In this document: positions 17,325 through 28,036 of the stretch, in pieces
Numbering within the stretch: the stretch's first letter is position 1
How the letters are laid out: each line of letters begins with the position of its first letter
DNA from: Phenylobacterium soli
GTDB lineage: Bacteria; Pseudomonadota; Alphaproteobacteria; Caulobacterales; Caulobacteraceae
Reading direction: 5' to 3'
DNA: 64,000 nt
Assembly: GCF_003254475.1 (NCBI RefSeq)
Contig: NZ_QFYQ01000001.1
Coordinates: forward strand, 1,860,001-1,924,000
The notes under the pieces: generated by a model
The model's input: the letters and a program-made list of their open reading frames with translations, nothing else
Told to the model about the DNA's origin: nothing
The model's database searches: none
Position numbers and translations under genes: made by a program

Positions 17325-17945
17325 CTAGACGGCCTGGGCCTCGCCGACCGCCTCCTCGACCTGGCCCAGACGGTCCTTGCCGAAGAACATCTCCTCGCCG
17401 ACGAAGAAGGTCGGAATACCGAAGACGCCCCGCGCAACCGCGGCTTCGGTGTTGGCCACCAGTTCGGCCTTCACGCCGGGGTCCTGGGTGGCCTCGAGGA
17501 TCGCCTTGGCGTCGAGGCCGGCGGCGCTCAGCACCCGGGCGATGACGGCCGGATCGTCCATCTTCTCGCCCGCCTCCCACATGGCGGCCAGCACGGCCCC
17601 CAGATAGCGGTCGCCGACGCCCAGCCGCCGCGCCGCGATCAGGCCGCGCATGATCATCAGGGTGTTCACGGGGAAGTTCGGGTTCATCCTGAAGCGGTCG
17701 AGGCCGTGCTTCTTCACGAAGCGGCGGGTCTCCAGCTGCTCGTAGGCGAGCTTGCCCTTGACCTCGCCGAAGGCCTCCACGGGCGATCGGTTGTTGGCCG
17801 CCTTGAAGATGCCGCCGAGCAGGCAGGGGATCAGGTTCACCGCCGCGCCGGTGCGGGCGGCGATGGCCGGTAGCACCTGCCAGGCGAGGTAGGCGTTCGG
17901 GCTCCCGAAATCGAAGATGAAGTCTATGGTCACGGGCTTGGTCAT
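17325..17945 (-). CDS. 2-hydroxychromene-2-carboxylate isomerase / DsbA-family thioredoxin-fold protein
   Basis: The 206-residue protein is of the HCCA isomerase/GST-kappa type. The N-terminus IDFIFDFGSPNAYLAWQ contains the Ser used for glutathione activation, and the late motif GVFGIPTFFVGEEMFFGKDRL is characteristic, with the cis-Pro in GIPTF. No CxxC is present, so it is not a disulfide oxidase. Homologues isomerise hydroxychromene carboxylates in naphthalene-type degradation or similar glutathione-dependent steps. ATG at 17945 gives the conserved N-terminus; the frame is open further upstream without support. It lies 10 bases after the SDR gene, so the two form an operon. Confidence 0.88.
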   Translation of the reverse strand: MTKPVTIDFIFDFGSPNAYLAWQVLPAIAARTGAAVNLIPCLLGGIFKAANNRSPVEAFGEVKGKLAYEQLETRRFVKKHGLDRFRMNPNFPVNTLMIMRGLIAARRLGVGDRYLGAVLAAMWEAGEKMDDPAVIARVLSAAGLDAKAILEATQDPGVKAELVANTEAAVARGVFGIPTFFVGEEMFFGKDRLGQVEEAVGEAQAV

Positions 17946-17955
17946 GGGGCGTCTC

Positions 17956-18693
17956 TCACCAGGTCTCGCGCCAGGGGCGGAGGTCGAGTTCGTGGGTCCA
18001 GGCCGAGCGCGGCTGGCGATGCAGGGCGACATAGGCCTGGGCGATGTCCGCGGGCTTCAGCACCTCGTCGCGGGCGAGGAGATCGTCGACGTCCTCGCGG
18101 TTGGAGCGGATGAAGACGCCGTCCACCGCCCCGTCGATCACCACATGGGCCACATGGACGCCCTGTGGGCCGAGCTCGCGGGCCATGCTCTGGGCGATGG
18201 CGCGCAGGCCGTGCTTGGCGGCGGCGAAGGCGGCGAAGCCGTCGCGGCCGCGGACGCTGGCGGTCGCGCCGGTGAAGAGGATCGTCCCGCGGCCGCGCGG
18301 CGCCATCGCCCGGGCCGCTTCGCGTCCGGTCAGGAAGCCGGCGAAACAGGCCATCTCCCAGACCTTGTGGAAGACCCGCGTGGTGGTCTCGGCGATCGGG
18401 AAGCGCACGTTCGCGCCGATGTTGAAGATCACCACTTCCAGCGGACCGACGTCGCGCTCGATGCGCGCGAAGAGCTCGACCATCTCCTCCTCTGAGCGGG
18501 CGTCGACGCCGAAGGCGTGCGCCGCGCCGCCGTCCGCGCGGATCTCCCGAGCGAGGGCCTCGAGGTCGTCCAGGTGGCGCGCCCGCCGGGTCATGCAGAC
18601 GGCGAGGCCTTCCTCCGCGAAGGCGCGCGCCAGGGCCGAGCCCAGTCCGTCGCCGACGCCCACCACCAGGCAGGCGCCCTTCCGCTCAGCCAT
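17956..18693 (-). CDS. SDR family oxidoreductase with Phe in place of catalytic Tyr
   Basis: The 245-residue Rossmann-fold protein has the cofactor motif GVGDGLG (12-18) and FNIGANV in place of the usual NNAG. TGATASVRG (141-149) supplies the Ser region. The YxxxK motif is altered: residues 156-160 read FAAAK, so the catalytic Tyr is Phe, while K160 is kept. It therefore belongs to the atypical SDRs and may lack normal reductase chemistry. ATG at 18693 has GGAG 8 bases upstream; a GTG lies three codons before it. It is the first gene of a two-gene operon with the isomerase and is divergent from an HxlR regulator. Confidence 0.85.
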   Translation of the reverse strand: MAERKGACLVVGVGDGLGSALARAFAEEGLAVCMTRRARHLDDLEALAREIRADGGAAHAFGVDARSEEEMVELFARIERDVGPLEVVIFNIGANVRFPIAETTTRVFHKVWEMACFAGFLTGREAARAMAPRGRGTILFTGATASVRGRDGFAAFAAAKHGLRAIAQSMARELGPQGVHVAHVVIDGAVDGVFIRSNREDVDDLLARDEVLKPADIAQAYVALHRQPRSAWTHELDLRPWRETW

Positions 18694-18715
18694 CGCCACC
18701 ACTCCGTTCTGTTTC

Positions 18716-18743
18716 CGAACTTAGGTTCGTATTGAATTCGAAC
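18716..18743. promoter_or_regulatory. Candidate HxlR operator: three CGAAC/GTTCG half-sites
   Basis: CGAAC (18716-18720), GTTCG (18725-18729) and CGAAC (18739-18743) make two overlapping inverted repeats, CGAAC-N4-GTTCG and GTTCG-N9-CGAAC. They lie between the divergent SDR and HxlR genes (starts 18693 and 18767). HxlR proteins bind as dimers to such sites. Assignment to this regulator rests on position only. Confidence 0.5.
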
Positions 18744-18766
18744 GCAGTCAATGGGAGCATCGCGCC

Positions 18767-19240
18767 ATGAAGTGGAACGAGCTTCCCAACGAGCCCTGCT
18801 CGGTGGCCCGCACCGTCGCCGTGATCGGCGACCGCTGGACCCTGATGATCCTGCGCGACTGCTTCCTGGGCGTCCGCCGGTTCGAGGACTTCGAGCGCCG
18901 GCTCGGCATCTCGCGCAGCATCGTGGCCGACCGGCTCAAGCGCCTGGTCGACGAGGGCGTCCTACAGCGCGAGCCCTATCAGCAGCGGCCGGTCCGCCAC
19001 GAGTACCGCCTCACCGACAAGGGGCTGGCCCTGCATCCGGTGGTCCTGGCCATCGTCCACTGGGGCGACAGCTATTACGCCGGGCCGGAAGGGCCGCCGC
19101 TGATCCACCGCCACAAGGCCTGCGGCTGCGACTTCGCCCCGGTGACGACCTGCTCCGAATGTCACGCGCCGCTGGGGGCGCGCGACGTGGAGTTCCGCCC
19201 CAATCCGGCCGCCGGAGACCTGCGACCGATTTTGTCGTAG
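18767..19240 (+). CDS. HxlR family winged-helix transcriptional regulator
   Basis: The 157-residue protein has the HxlR domain at about 10-95: CSVARTVAVIGDRWTLMILRDCFLGVRRFEDFERRLGIS followed by the recognition helix SIVADRLKRLVDEGVL and the wing PVRHEYRLTDKG. The C-terminus holds four cysteines, C119-x-C121 and C129-x2-C132, suggestive of a zinc ribbon. It is transcribed away from the SDR-isomerase operon and probably controls it through the half-sites at 18716-18743. C11 near the N-terminus could act as a redox sensor, as in HypR or QorR-like members; that is speculation. Confidence 0.9.
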   Translation: MKWNELPNEPCSVARTVAVIGDRWTLMILRDCFLGVRRFEDFERRLGISRSIVADRLKRLVDEGVLQREPYQQRPVRHEYRLTDKGLALHPVVLAIVHWGDSYYAGPEGPPLIHRHKACGCDFAPVTTCSECHAPLGARDVEFRPNPAAGDLRPILS

Positions 19241-19302
19241 AGCCTCGATACCTCTTCTCGGGACGACGGGCGGCGGACGCTCTCTGCAAACCGCGAGATC
19301 AG

Positions 19303-19317
19303 GAACATCTTGCGAAC
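19303..19317 (+). promoter_or_regulatory. LexA (SOS) box of recA
   Basis: GAAC-ATCTTGC-GAAC is an exact match to the alphaproteobacterial LexA operator GAAC-N7-GAAC. It lies 94 bases before the recA ATG. The overlapping TTGCGA (19310-19315), with TACGCC 17 bases downstream, could be the -35/-10 pair, so LexA binding would block RNA polymerase. A third GAAC follows at 19321-19324. Confidence 0.88.
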
Positions 19318-19410
19318 AGAGAACAAACGCGGTACGCCTGAGTCCTCGGCCGAAACGGGCGTTTCCGGGGCCGGGTTGGCGGGAATCTACGGTAGAAGGG
19401 GCTATCGGAA

Positions 19411-20499
<1,089 letters not shown>

Positions 20500-20598
20500 G
20501 GATCCCGACGGGGCTGGCGCCGCGCCGCCCGCGGGGACCCCGCCGCCAACCTCCCCAAAGGGCCTTAGAGCCCGCGGGGCGCAAGCCTCCGTCCGGAC

Positions 20599-20634
20599 AG
20601 GACGCTCGGGAGCGATCCCGGGCGTCCTTTTCCT
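20599..20634 (+). terminator. recA: Rho-independent terminator after recA
   Basis: AGGACGCTCGGGA (20599-20611) and TCCCGGGCGTCCT (20616-20628) pair over 13 positions with one G-U wobble, closing a GCGA tetraloop. They are followed by a T-rich run (TTTTCCTTT). This is a textbook intrinsic terminator, about 100 bases past the recA stop. Confidence 0.85.
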
Positions 20635-20754
20635 TTGAGGGCCAAATTCCTTCCGGTCGGCGGCCAAGTTTCGTAAAGGGGCGCCCGACCCTACATTTGC
20701 TGGCCGGGAGTCCTCCCTGTCAGCCTTGAGCAAAGCAGCGTTGAAGCCAGTCCG

Positions 20755-23400
20755 ATGACGAGCCTGAACCAGATCCGCAGCCACTTCCTCGACTACTTCC
20801 GGAAGAAGGATCACGCCGTCGTCGCCTCGGCTCCGCTGGTGCCGCAGAACGACCCGACCCTGCTGTTCGTCAACGCCGGCATGGTGCCGTTCAAGAATTA
20901 CTTCACCGGCGCCGAGACCCCGCCGTTCCCGCGCGCGGCATCGTCGCAGAAGTGCGTGCGCGCCGGCGGCAAGCACAACGATCTCGACAACGTCGGCTAC
21001 ACCGCCCGCCACCACACCTTCTTCGAGATGCTGGGGAACTTCTCCTTCGGCGACTATTTCAAGGACCAGGCGATCGAGGCGGCCTGGACCCTGATCACCA
21101 AAGAATTCGGCCTGCCGACCGACAAGCTGCTCGTCACCGTCTATGCCGACGACGACGAGGCCGCGGGCCTGTGGAAGAAGATCGCCGGCTTCTCCGACGA
21201 CAAGATCATCCGCATCGGCACCTCGGACAATTTCTGGTCGATGGGCGACACCGGTCCCTGCGGCCCCTGCTCGGAGATCTTCATCGACCAGGGCCCCGAA
21301 CTCGCCGGCGGCCCGCCCGGCAGCCCCGACGAGGACGGCGACCGGTTCCTGGAGTTCTGGAACCTCGTCTTCATGCAGTACGAGCAGTTCGCCGACGGCC
21401 GCCGCGAACGCCTGCCCAAGCCGTCCATCGACACGGGCATGGGGCTGGAGCGGATCACCGCCATCCTGCAGGGCGTCCGCTCCAACTACGACACCGACCT
21501 CTTCAGGACCCTGATCGCGGCCAGCGTCGAGGCGACCGGCGTGAAGGCGGAGGGCGAGGCTGCGCCGTCGCACCGGGTGATCGCCGACCACCTGCGCTCG
21601 TCGAGTTTCCTGATCGCCGACGGCGTCAGCCCGTCGAACGAGGGCCGCGGCTACGTGCTGCGCCGGATCATGCGCCGCGCCATGCGCCACGCCCACATCC
21701 TGGGGGCCTCGGAGCCGCTGCTGCACCGCCTGGCGCCGACCCTGATCGCCGAGATGGGCGAGGCCTATCCGGAGCTGAAGCGGGCCCAGGCGTCCATCGA
21801 GCACACCCTGCGCGAGGAGGAGGAGCGGTTCCGGCGCACCCTCGGCCGCGGCATGGCGCTTCTGGAGGAAGCGACCGGCGGGCTTGCCACCGGCGGCGTC
21901 CTCTCCGGCGAGACCGCCTTCAAGCTCTACGACACCTACGGCTTTCCGCTCGACCTCACCCAGGACGCGGTGCGCGCCAAGGGCCTGACCGTCGACCTCG
22001 AGGGCTTCGACGCGGCCATGGCCAAGCAGCGTGAGATGGCGCGGGAAAACTGGTCGGGCTCCGGCCAGGTCGCCGCGGCGGCCGAATGGTTCTCCGTGCG
22101 CGACCGGCTCGGCCCGACCGAGTTCGCCGGCTACGACAACGTCGAGGCCACGGCCGAGCTCCTGGTCCTCGTCCGCGACGGCCAGGAGATCGACAAGGCC
22201 AAGGCCGGCGACAAGGTCCAGGCGCTGTTCGACCGCACTCCCTTCTACGCCGAGAGCGGCGGCCAGGCCGGCGACCAGGGCGAGGTGGAGTGGCAGGGCG
22301 GCCGCGGCCGCGTCACCGACGTGCAAAAGCAGGCCGGCGACCTCCACGTCCACGACATCGACGTCCTCGAAGGCGAGCTTTCGCCCGGCGCCCGGGTGCG
22401 CCTGGCGGTCGACGCCGCGCGCCGCGCCGCGACGCGCGCCAACCACTCGGCGACCCACCTGCTGCACGCCGCCCTGCGCCATGTGCTCGGGCCGCACGTC
22501 GCCCAGAAGGGCCAGATGGTCGACGGTGAGCGCATCCGCTTCGACTTCAGCCACGGCCAGCCGCTGAGCCTCGACGAGATCGACCGCATCGAGGCCGAGG
22601 TGAACGCGGTGGTTCGCCAGAACCTGCCCGCCGCCACCGAGCTGATGGCCCCGCAGCAGGCGATCGAAGCCGGCGCCATGGCCCTGTTCGGCGAGAAGTA
22701 CGGCGAAGTGGTCCGCGTGCTCACCCTCGGCAAGGCGCTGGAGGGCGAGGGCGCCTATTCCGTCGAACTCTGCGGTGGCACCCATGTGGCCCGCACCGGC
22801 GACATCGCCCTCTTCAAGATCGTCTCCGAGCAGGGCGTCGCGGCCGGCGTGCGCCGGATCGAGGCGCTCACCGGCGAGAGCGCGCGGCGCTGGCTGCTGG
22901 AGCAGGCCGGCGTCGCCAAGGGCCTGGCCGAGCAGTTCAAGGTTCCCGTGGCCGAGGTCCCGGCCCGGGTCGAGGCCCTCCAGGTCCAGGCCCGCAAGCT
23001 CGAGAAGGACCTCGCCGAAGCCAAGCGCCAGCTCGCCATGGGCGGCGGCGGCGGGGCCGCGGCCGGGCCGGAGGAGATCGGCGGTGTCCAGGTGCTCGCC
23101 CGCGTCATGGAGGGCGTCGGCGGCAAGGACCTGCGGCCGATCGCCGAGGAGTTCAAGAAGCAGCTGCCCGACGGCGTCATCGCCCTGGTCGGCTCGGCCG
23201 AGGGCAAGGCGGCGGTGACCGTCGCCGTCACCGGCGCGGCGCAGGGCCGCTTCAACGCGGTCGAGCTCGCCAAGGCGGCGGTGCAGGCCATGGGCGGCCA
23301 GGGTGCGGGCGGGCGGCCCGATTTCGCCCAGGGCGGCGCTCCGGACGGGGCCAAGGCGGTCGAGGGCCTGGCGGCCGTGAAGGCGGCGCTGGGCGCCTAA
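20755..23400 (+). CDS. alaS: Alanyl-tRNA synthetase
   Basis: The 881-residue class II synthetase charges tRNA-Ala. The catalytic domain starts with [11 protein letters not shown] and [15 protein letters not shown] and includes the motif 2 region [22 protein letters not shown]. The editing domain has [16 protein letters not shown] and the distal zinc motif [14 protein letters not shown], which clears Ser- and Gly-tRNA-Ala. The C-terminal coiled coil and C-Ala domain ([20 protein letters not shown]) are complete. The 255-base leader between recA and alaS holds the recA terminator and presumably the alaS promoter, which I cannot pinpoint. Confidence 0.98.
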   Translation: MTSLNQIRSHFLDYFRKKDHAVVASAPLVPQNDPTLLFVNAGMVPFKNYFTGAETPPFPRAASSQKCVRAGGKHNDLDNVGYTARHHTFFEMLGNFSFGDYFKDQAIEAAWTLITKEFGLPTDKLLVTVYADDDEAAGLWKKIAGFSDDKIIRIGTSDNFWSMGDTGPCGPCSEIFIDQGPELAGGPPGSPDEDGDRFLEFWNLVFMQYEQFADGRRERLPKPSIDTGMGLERITAILQGVRSNYDTDLFRTLIAASVEATGVKAEGEAAPSHRVIADHLRSSSFLIADGVSPSNEGRGYVLRRIMRRAMRHAHILGASEPLLHRLAPTLIAEMGEAYPELKRAQASIEHTLREEEERFRRTLGRGMALLEEATGGLATGGVLSGETAFKLYDTYGFPLDLTQDAVRAKGLTVDLEGFDAAMAKQREMARENWSGSGQVAAAAEWFSVRDRLGPTEFAGYDNVEATAELLVLVRDGQEIDKAKAGDKVQALFDRTPFYAESGGQAGDQGEVEWQGGRGRVTDVQKQAGDLHVHDIDVLEGELSPGARVRLAVDAARRAATRANHSATHLLHAALRHVLGPHVAQKGQMVDGERIRFDFSHGQPLSLDEIDRIEAEVNAVVRQNLPAATELMAPQQAIEAGAMALFGEKYGEVVRVLTLGKALEGEGAYSVELCGGTHVARTGDIALFKIVSEQGVAAGVRRIEALTGESARRWLLEQAGVAKGLAEQFKVPVAEVPARVEALQVQARKLEKDLAEAKRQLAMGGGGGAAAGPEEIGGVQVLARVMEGVGGKDLRPIAEEFKKQLPDGVIALVGSAEGKAAVTVAVTGAAQGRFNAVELAKAAVQAMGGQGAGGRPDFAQGGAPDGAKAVEGLAAVKAALGA

Positions 23401-23405
23401 GGAAA

Positions 23406-23435
23406 ACGCCCGCCGCGGTCTCCCGCGGCGGGCGT
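23406..23435 (-). terminator. icd: Terminator of icd, shared gap with alaS
   Basis: ACGCCCGCCGCGG (23406-23418) and CCGCGGCGGGCGT (23423-23435) form a perfect 13 bp stem with a four-base loop. Read on the minus strand, the stem is followed by TTTTCC, so it serves icd, whose stop lies 21 bases before it. On the plus strand the following bases (caattcc) are not T-rich, though the stem may still slow transcripts leaving alaS. Confidence 0.85.
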
Positions 23436-23456
23436 CAATTCCGACATTTCGAGGCT

Positions 23457-24674
23457 TTAGGCCGAGGCCAGGGCCTTCTCGAGGTTCACCGCGACCTTGT
23501 CGATGAAGCCCTCGGTGGTCAGCCAGCCCTGGGTGTCGCCGACGAGCAGCGCCAGGTCCTTGGTCATCGAGCCGCTCTCGACGGTGGAGACGCAGACCTG
23601 CTCCAGGGTTTTGGCGAAGCGGTCGAGCTCGGCGTTGCCGTCGAGCTTGGCGCGGTGCTCCAGGCCCCGGGTCCAGGCGAAGATCGAGGCGATCGAGTTG
23701 GTCGAGGTCGACTCGCCGCGCTGGTGCTGGCGGAAGTGGCGGGTGACGGTGCCGTGGGCGGCCTCCGCCTCCATGACCTTGCCGTCCGGCGTCATCAGCA
23801 CCGAGGTCATCAGGCCGAGCGAGCCGAAGCCCTGAGCCACCTGGTCGGACTGCACGTCGCCGTCGTAGTTCTTACACGCCCAGACGAAGCCGCCGGACCA
23901 CTTCAGGGCCGAGGCGACCATGTCGTCGATCAGGCGGTGCTCGTAGACGATGCCGGCTTCCTTGTACTTCTCGGCGTACTCGGCCTCGTAGATCTCGGCG
24001 AAGATGTCCTTGAAGCGGCCGTCATAGGCCTTGAGGATGGTGTTCTTGGTCGACAGGTACAGCGGATAGCCGCGGTTCAGCGCGTAGGCGAAGCTGGCGC
24101 GGGCGAAGTCGCGGATCGACTCGTCGACGTTGTACATGGCCATGGCGACGCCAGAGCCCTTGTAGTCGAACACATCGCGCTCGATCGTCTGGCCGTCGGC
24201 GCCTTCCCACTTGATGGTCAGCTTGCCGGGGCCGGGGACCTTGAAGTCGGTGGCGCGGTACTGGTCGCCGAAGGCATGGCGGCCGATGATGATCGGCTGG
24301 GTCCAGCCGGGGATCAGGCGCGGCACGTTCTTGCAGATGATCGGCTCGCGGAAGACCACGCCGCCGAGGATGTTGCGGATCGTCCCGTTCGGGGACTTCC
24401 ACATCTCCTTCAGATCGAACTCCTTCACCCGCGCCTCGTCGGGGGTGATGGTGGCGCACTTGATGCCGACGCCGTACTTCTTGATCGCCTCGGCGGCCTC
24501 GACCGTCACCTTGTCGTCGGTGGCGTCGCGGTGCTCCATGCCCAGATCGTAGTATTCCGTCTGGAGATCAAGGAACGGGAAGATCAGCTTGTCCTTGATG
24601 AGCTTCCAGATGATCCGGGTCATCTCGTCCCCGTCGAGATCCACGACGGGGTTGGCGACTTTGATCTTGGCCAT
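23457..24674 (-). CDS. icd: NADP-dependent isocitrate dehydrogenase
   Basis: The 405-residue TCA-cycle enzyme decarboxylates isocitrate to 2-oxoglutarate and makes NADPH. It is of the homodimeric eukaryote-like/alphaproteobacterial type, with [20 protein letters not shown] at the N-terminus and [20 protein letters not shown] (substrate Ser/Asn). [30 protein letters not shown] supplies metal-binding aspartates, and [17 protein letters not shown] is the NADP loop. ATG at 24674 gives the conserved start and the standard length of 405; the frame is open to 24884, but that extension is not family sequence. Confidence 0.97.
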   Translation of the reverse strand: MAKIKVANPVVDLDGDEMTRIIWKLIKDKLIFPFLDLQTEYYDLGMEHRDATDDKVTVEAAEAIKKYGVGIKCATITPDEARVKEFDLKEMWKSPNGTIRNILGGVVFREPIICKNVPRLIPGWTQPIIIGRHAFGDQYRATDFKVPGPGKLTIKWEGADGQTIERDVFDYKGSGVAMAMYNVDESIRDFARASFAYALNRGYPLYLSTKNTILKAYDGRFKDIFAEIYEAEYAEKYKEAGIVYEHRLIDDMVASALKWSGGFVWACKNYDGDVQSDQVAQGFGSLGLMTSVLMTPDGKVMEAEAAHGTVTRHFRQHQRGESTSTNSIASIFAWTRGLEHRAKLDGNAELDRFAKTLEQVCVSTVESGSMTKDLALLVGDTQGWLTTEGFIDKVAVNLEKALASA

Positions 24675-24841
24675 GAGAGGCGCAACGCTCCTAGCGCGAA
24701 CTTGTGGGTTGCGGGCCGTATAGCGGTCAGTGACGCGCGCGCAAAGGCTAACGCGCGGGGTTTCTGGAATTGAACGCATCTCAGGCGCCGCGGCGGAAGC
24801 AAGTCGTTGCCTTCGGGGGTCCAGAACGGTCAAAAGCGGGC

Positions 24842-25648
24842 ATGTCAGACGCGTCTTCCAAGGTTTCGCCCCAAGCTTCCCCAAAGGCTCCGGCCATCAT
24901 CCTCGTGGCGTCGCAGATGCCGGAGAACATCGGCGCGGCGGCCCGCGTGATGGCCAACTTCGGGCTCTCCGACCTGCGCCTGGTGAACCCGCAGAGAGGC
25001 TGGCCGCAGGAGCGGGCCTGGGCCTCGGCGTCCGGCGCCGACTGGCCGCTGAACGCGGCGCGGGTGTTCGACAGCGTGGCGGACGCCATCGCCGACCTGA
25101 AGCTGGTCTACGCCACCACGGCCCGGCCGCGGGAGCTGCGGCTGCCGGTGCACACGCCCCGCGAGGCGGCCGCGCACCTCTCGCAGGCGTCGCGGGAAGG
25201 GCAGGGCGTCGGCCTCGTGTTCGGCGGCGAGCGGGCGGGGCTGGAGACCTCCGACATCGCGCTCTGCCAGGCGGTGGTGACGGTGCCGATCGATCCGCTG
25301 TTCCGCTCGCTGAACCTCGCCCAGGCGGTCGCCATCAACGCCTACGAGTGGCGGCTGACGGTGCTCGACGCGCCGCCGGCGAACTTCCGGGAGGGCGATC
25401 CACCGGCCGACCGCGCGGCGATGATGGGCCTCTTCGAACACCTGGAGCGCGAGCTGGAGACGGCCGGCTTCTTCCATCCGCCGGAGAAGACCCCGGCCAT
25501 GATCCACAACCTCCGCTCGGCCCTGTCGCGGGCCCATTTCACCGATCAGGAGGTGCGCACCCTGCGCGGCGTGGTCACCGCCCTGTCGCGGGGCCGCGGC
25601 AAGGTCCTGGAAAAGCTCGCCCGCAAAGCCGGCAAGGAGGGCGAATGA
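24842..25648 (+). CDS. SpoU/TrmH-type tRNA methyltransferase, TrmJ-like
   Basis: The 268-residue SPOUT-fold enzyme likely 2'-O-methylates tRNA position 32. The three SpoU motifs are visible: [20 protein letters not shown] (motif 1 with Asn and Arg), [11 protein letters not shown] (motif 2) and [15 protein letters not shown] (motif 3). The C-terminal helical extension ([25 protein letters not shown]) is typical of TrmJ rather than of TrmH or TrmL. ATG at 24842 is preferred; a TTG at 24770 would add 24 residues inside the icd upstream region. The stop overlaps the next start by ATGA, implying coupling. Confidence 0.88.
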   Translation: MSDASSKVSPQASPKAPAIILVASQMPENIGAAARVMANFGLSDLRLVNPQRGWPQERAWASASGADWPLNAARVFDSVADAIADLKLVYATTARPRELRLPVHTPREAAAHLSQASREGQGVGLVFGGERAGLETSDIALCQAVVTVPIDPLFRSLNLAQAVAINAYEWRLTVLDAPPANFREGDPPADRAAMMGLFEHLERELETAGFFHPPEKTPAMIHNLRSALSRAHFTDQEVRTLRGVVTALSRGRGKVLEKLARKAGKEGE

Positions 25649-26727
25649 GCCTCGCCAAGCTGCTCGACGATCTGCCGATTCCGATCATCCAGGCCCCGAT
25701 GCTTGGGGCGCACGACGAGCGCCTGGCCCTGGCCGCCTGCCGCGCCGGGGCGCTCGGCTCCTTCCCGGTCTCCTCCCACGCGCCGGAGGACATCGAGCCG
25801 GCGATCGAGGCTCTCCGCGCCCAGGCCGGGGATGCGCCCTTCGCCGTCAATCTGTTCGTCCTGCCCGAGCGTGCGAGCGCATCGGCGGAGACGCTCGACG
25901 CCGCCCTGGCGCGGCTCCGGCCCTGGTATGACAAGGTGGGCGCGCCCCTGCCGGAGCATCCCAACAGCTTCGCGCCCGATTTCGAGGGCCAGCTCGCAGC
26001 CCTCACCCGCGCCGCGCCGCCCATCGCCTCCTTCACCTTCGGAGCCCTGAGCCGGGCCCAGGTCGAGGCCCTGCATGACGGCGGGACCTACGTGCTCGGG
26101 ACCGCCAACACCGTCGCGGAGGCGCGGGCGTGGGCGCAGGTCGGGGCCGACGGGATCGTCGCCCAGGGCATGGATGCCGGCGGGCACCGGGGCAACTTCC
26201 TCGCCGACATCGAGGAGAGCCTGGTGGGCGCCCTGCCGCTGACCGCCGCCATCATCGCCGCCGTAGAGCTGCCGGTGATCGCCGCGGGCGGGATCATGGA
26301 CGGGCGGGGCCTGGCGGCCGTCCTCGCGCTCGGCGCCAAGGCCGCACAGATGGGCACGGCCTTCCTGCTCAGCGAGGAGGCCACCAGCCATCCGCTCTGG
26401 CGCGCCGCCATCGAGGCGGCGCCCGACGATCCGACCCGCCTCACTCGCGCCTTCTCGGGCCGCTACGCACGCGGCATCGAGAACCGATTCATGCGCGATA
26501 TGCGTTCGATGGAGCGGGATGTGCCGGCCTATCCGGTGCAGAACCGGCTGACCCAGCCGCTGCGCGCCGCCGCCGCCAAGGCGGGCGATGCGGAGGCGAT
26601 GGCGCTGTGGGCCGGCCAGGGCGTGAAGCTTGCGCGTCCGGGCGGCGCGGAAGAGATGGTCCGCCGCTGGTGGCGCGAAGCCAGGGAAGCCGCGCGGTTG
26701 CTGGCGGATCGCACCGGGGTCGCCTAA
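25645..26727 (+). CDS. Nitronate monooxygenase family FMN enzyme
   Basis: The 360-residue TIM-barrel flavoprotein (2-nitropropane dioxygenase family) has IPIIQAPMLG at the N-terminus (FMN contact), FAVNLFVLP, GADGIVAQGMDAGGHRG with the catalytic His, PVIAAGGIMDGRGLAAVLALGAKAAQMGTAFL for phosphate binding, and a C-terminal IENRF. Such enzymes oxidise nitronates (for example propionate-3-nitronate) or act as related FMN oxidoreductases. The ATG overlaps the methyltransferase stop by 4 bases, so the pair forms an operon, though no functional link is obvious. Confidence 0.88.
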   Translation: MSLAKLLDDLPIPIIQAPMLGAHDERLALAACRAGALGSFPVSSHAPEDIEPAIEALRAQAGDAPFAVNLFVLPERASASAETLDAALARLRPWYDKVGAPLPEHPNSFAPDFEGQLAALTRAAPPIASFTFGALSRAQVEALHDGGTYVLGTANTVAEARAWAQVGADGIVAQGMDAGGHRGNFLADIEESLVGALPLTAAIIAAVELPVIAAGGIMDGRGLAAVLALGAKAAQMGTAFLLSEEATSHPLWRAAIEAAPDDPTRLTRAFSGRYARGIENRFMRDMRSMERDVPAYPVQNRLTQPLRAAAAKAGDAEAMALWAGQGVKLARPGGAEEMVRRWWREAREAARLLADRTGVA

Positions 26728-26754
26728 TTTCAGGTGGCCTAGTTTGGAGGACTG

Positions 26755-27228
26755 ATGGGCGTTTCGAACCGATCCCTCGCCGCCGGTGCGGCCCTGCTCC
26801 TGGTGGGAAGCCTGGCGCCGATGCTGGCCGCGCCGCCGCAGCGCACCGCCGAGCGCGGCGTGCGCCGGGCGCTGATCCGGCTGAACGAGCTCTTGTCGAA
26901 GCGCGACATGGCGATCCTCGACGAGTTCACAGGCAACGAGGACACGGTGCTCGTGGCGCCGGTGGCCAAGGACCGCGCCCGCGGCCGGGCCCAGCTGGAG
27001 GTCCATTTCCGCGAGTTCTTCGCCCGCCCCGACACGCTCAGCTTCGCCTGGCGCGAGGTCGAGGTCTCGGTCCATGGACCGGTGGCCTGGCTCCACGCCG
27101 AGGGCGAGGCCGTGCTGCACGGCGCGGACGGCGACACCCGCCAGCCCTACTGCCTGACCGGCGTGCTCGAACTGCACGGCGGCAAGTGGTTGTGGCGGCT
27201 GTTCCACGGCTCGCTGCCGACCGCCTGA
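26755..27228 (+). CDS. Secreted or exported NTF2-like (SnoaL-type) protein
   Basis: The 157-residue protein begins with a likely signal peptide (MGVSNRSLAAGAALLLVGSLAPMLAAP), followed by an NTF2-like domain: the RALIRLNELLSKRDMAILDEF helix pair, then GRAQLEVHFREFFARP, and strands ending WLWRLFHGSLP. SnoaL-like/DUF4440 proteins are cone-shaped folds with varied roles, so no reaction can be assigned. The ATG at 26755 has GGAGGA upstream (tttggaggactg). It lies 27 bases after the nitronate monooxygenase and is probably co-transcribed with it. Confidence 0.8.
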   Translation: MGVSNRSLAAGAALLLVGSLAPMLAAPPQRTAERGVRRALIRLNELLSKRDMAILDEFTGNEDTVLVAPVAKDRARGRAQLEVHFREFFARPDTLSFAWREVEVSVHGPVAWLHAEGEAVLHGADGDTRQPYCLTGVLELHGGKWLWRLFHGSLPTA

Positions 27229-27242
27229 AGCCTGCCCTGAAC

Positions 27243-27271
27243 TTGACTCCTCGGATCGCGGTGGGCATACA
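27243..27271 (+). promoter_or_regulatory. rpsD: Candidate rpsD promoter
   Basis: TTGACT (27243-27248) and CATACA (27266-27271) are separated by 17 bases, a good housekeeping-sigma -35 with a weak -10. Transcription would begin near 27278, leaving a 5' leader of about 118 bases before rpsD. Such a leader could host autoregulation by S4, but no specific fold was identified. Confidence 0.45.
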
Positions 27272-27395
27272 CCCCGCCTTCCAGCCGCCGGGCCTGCCCG
27301 TGCGGTCAGGAAGCTATGACGGGTGATGCGAAGCCGCCGTTGAAATCGCGCCTCCATCTCGGAAGCGCCGGCTCGTGTCGGATAGAGAGTGACTG

Positions 27396-28013
27396 ATGTC
27401 CAAGCGCCATAGCGCCAAGTACAAGCTCGACCGCCGGATGGGCGAAAACATCTGGGGTCGCCCGAAGTCCCCGATCAACAAGCGCGCCTACGGCCCCGGC
27501 CAGCATGGCCAGCGCCGCAAGTCCAAGGTCTCCGACTTCGGCCTGCAGCTGCGCGCCAAGCAGAAGCTGAAGGGCTACTACGGCAACCTGACCGAGAAGC
27601 AGTTCAGCCGGATCTACGAAGAGGCCGCGCGCCGCAAGGGCAACACCTCCGAGAACCTGATCGCCCTGCTCGAGAGCCGCCTGGACGCGGTGGTCTACCG
27701 CGCCAAGTTCGTGCCGACCCCCTTCGCCGCCCGCCAGTTCGTCAACCACGGCCACGTGCTGGTGAACGGCAAGCGCGTCAACATCCCGTCCTACCGTGTG
27801 AAGCCGGGTGACGTGGTCCAGGTGCGCGAGCGTTCGCGCAACATGGCCCTGGTGCTCGAGGCCCTGCAGTCGGTGGAGCGTGACCACCCCGACTACATCA
27901 CCGTCGACGCCAAGAGCATGGCGGCCACCTTCGTCCGCGCGCCGGAACTGGCCGAAGTGCCGTATCCGGTGAAGATGGAGCCGAACCTGGTGGTCGAGTT
28001 CTACGCGTCCTAA
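27396..28013 (+). CDS. rpsD: 30S ribosomal protein S4
   Basis: The 205-residue primary 16S rRNA-binding protein nucleates assembly of the 30S body. It starts [21 protein letters not shown], has [22 protein letters not shown], and carries the S4 RNA-binding domain [47 protein letters not shown]. Here it is a stand-alone gene rather than part of the alpha operon with rpoA, as in many alphaproteobacteria. It has its own candidate promoter and a strong terminator at 28037. Confidence 0.98.
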   Translation: MSKRHSAKYKLDRRMGENIWGRPKSPINKRAYGPGQHGQRRKSKVSDFGLQLRAKQKLKGYYGNLTEKQFSRIYEEAARRKGNTSENLIALLESRLDAVVYRAKFVPTPFAARQFVNHGHVLVNGKRVNIPSYRVKPGDVVQVRERSRNMALVLEALQSVERDHPDYITVDAKSMAATFVRAPELAEVPYPVKMEPNLVVEFYAS

Positions 28014-28036
28014 CCGGCGCCGAACTCCAGAAGATC

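Noticed and set aside
24675-24884. A 70-residue N-terminal extension of icd
   Set aside because: The conserved enzyme begins at MAKIKVANP, and 405 residues is the normal length; the extension has no family support.
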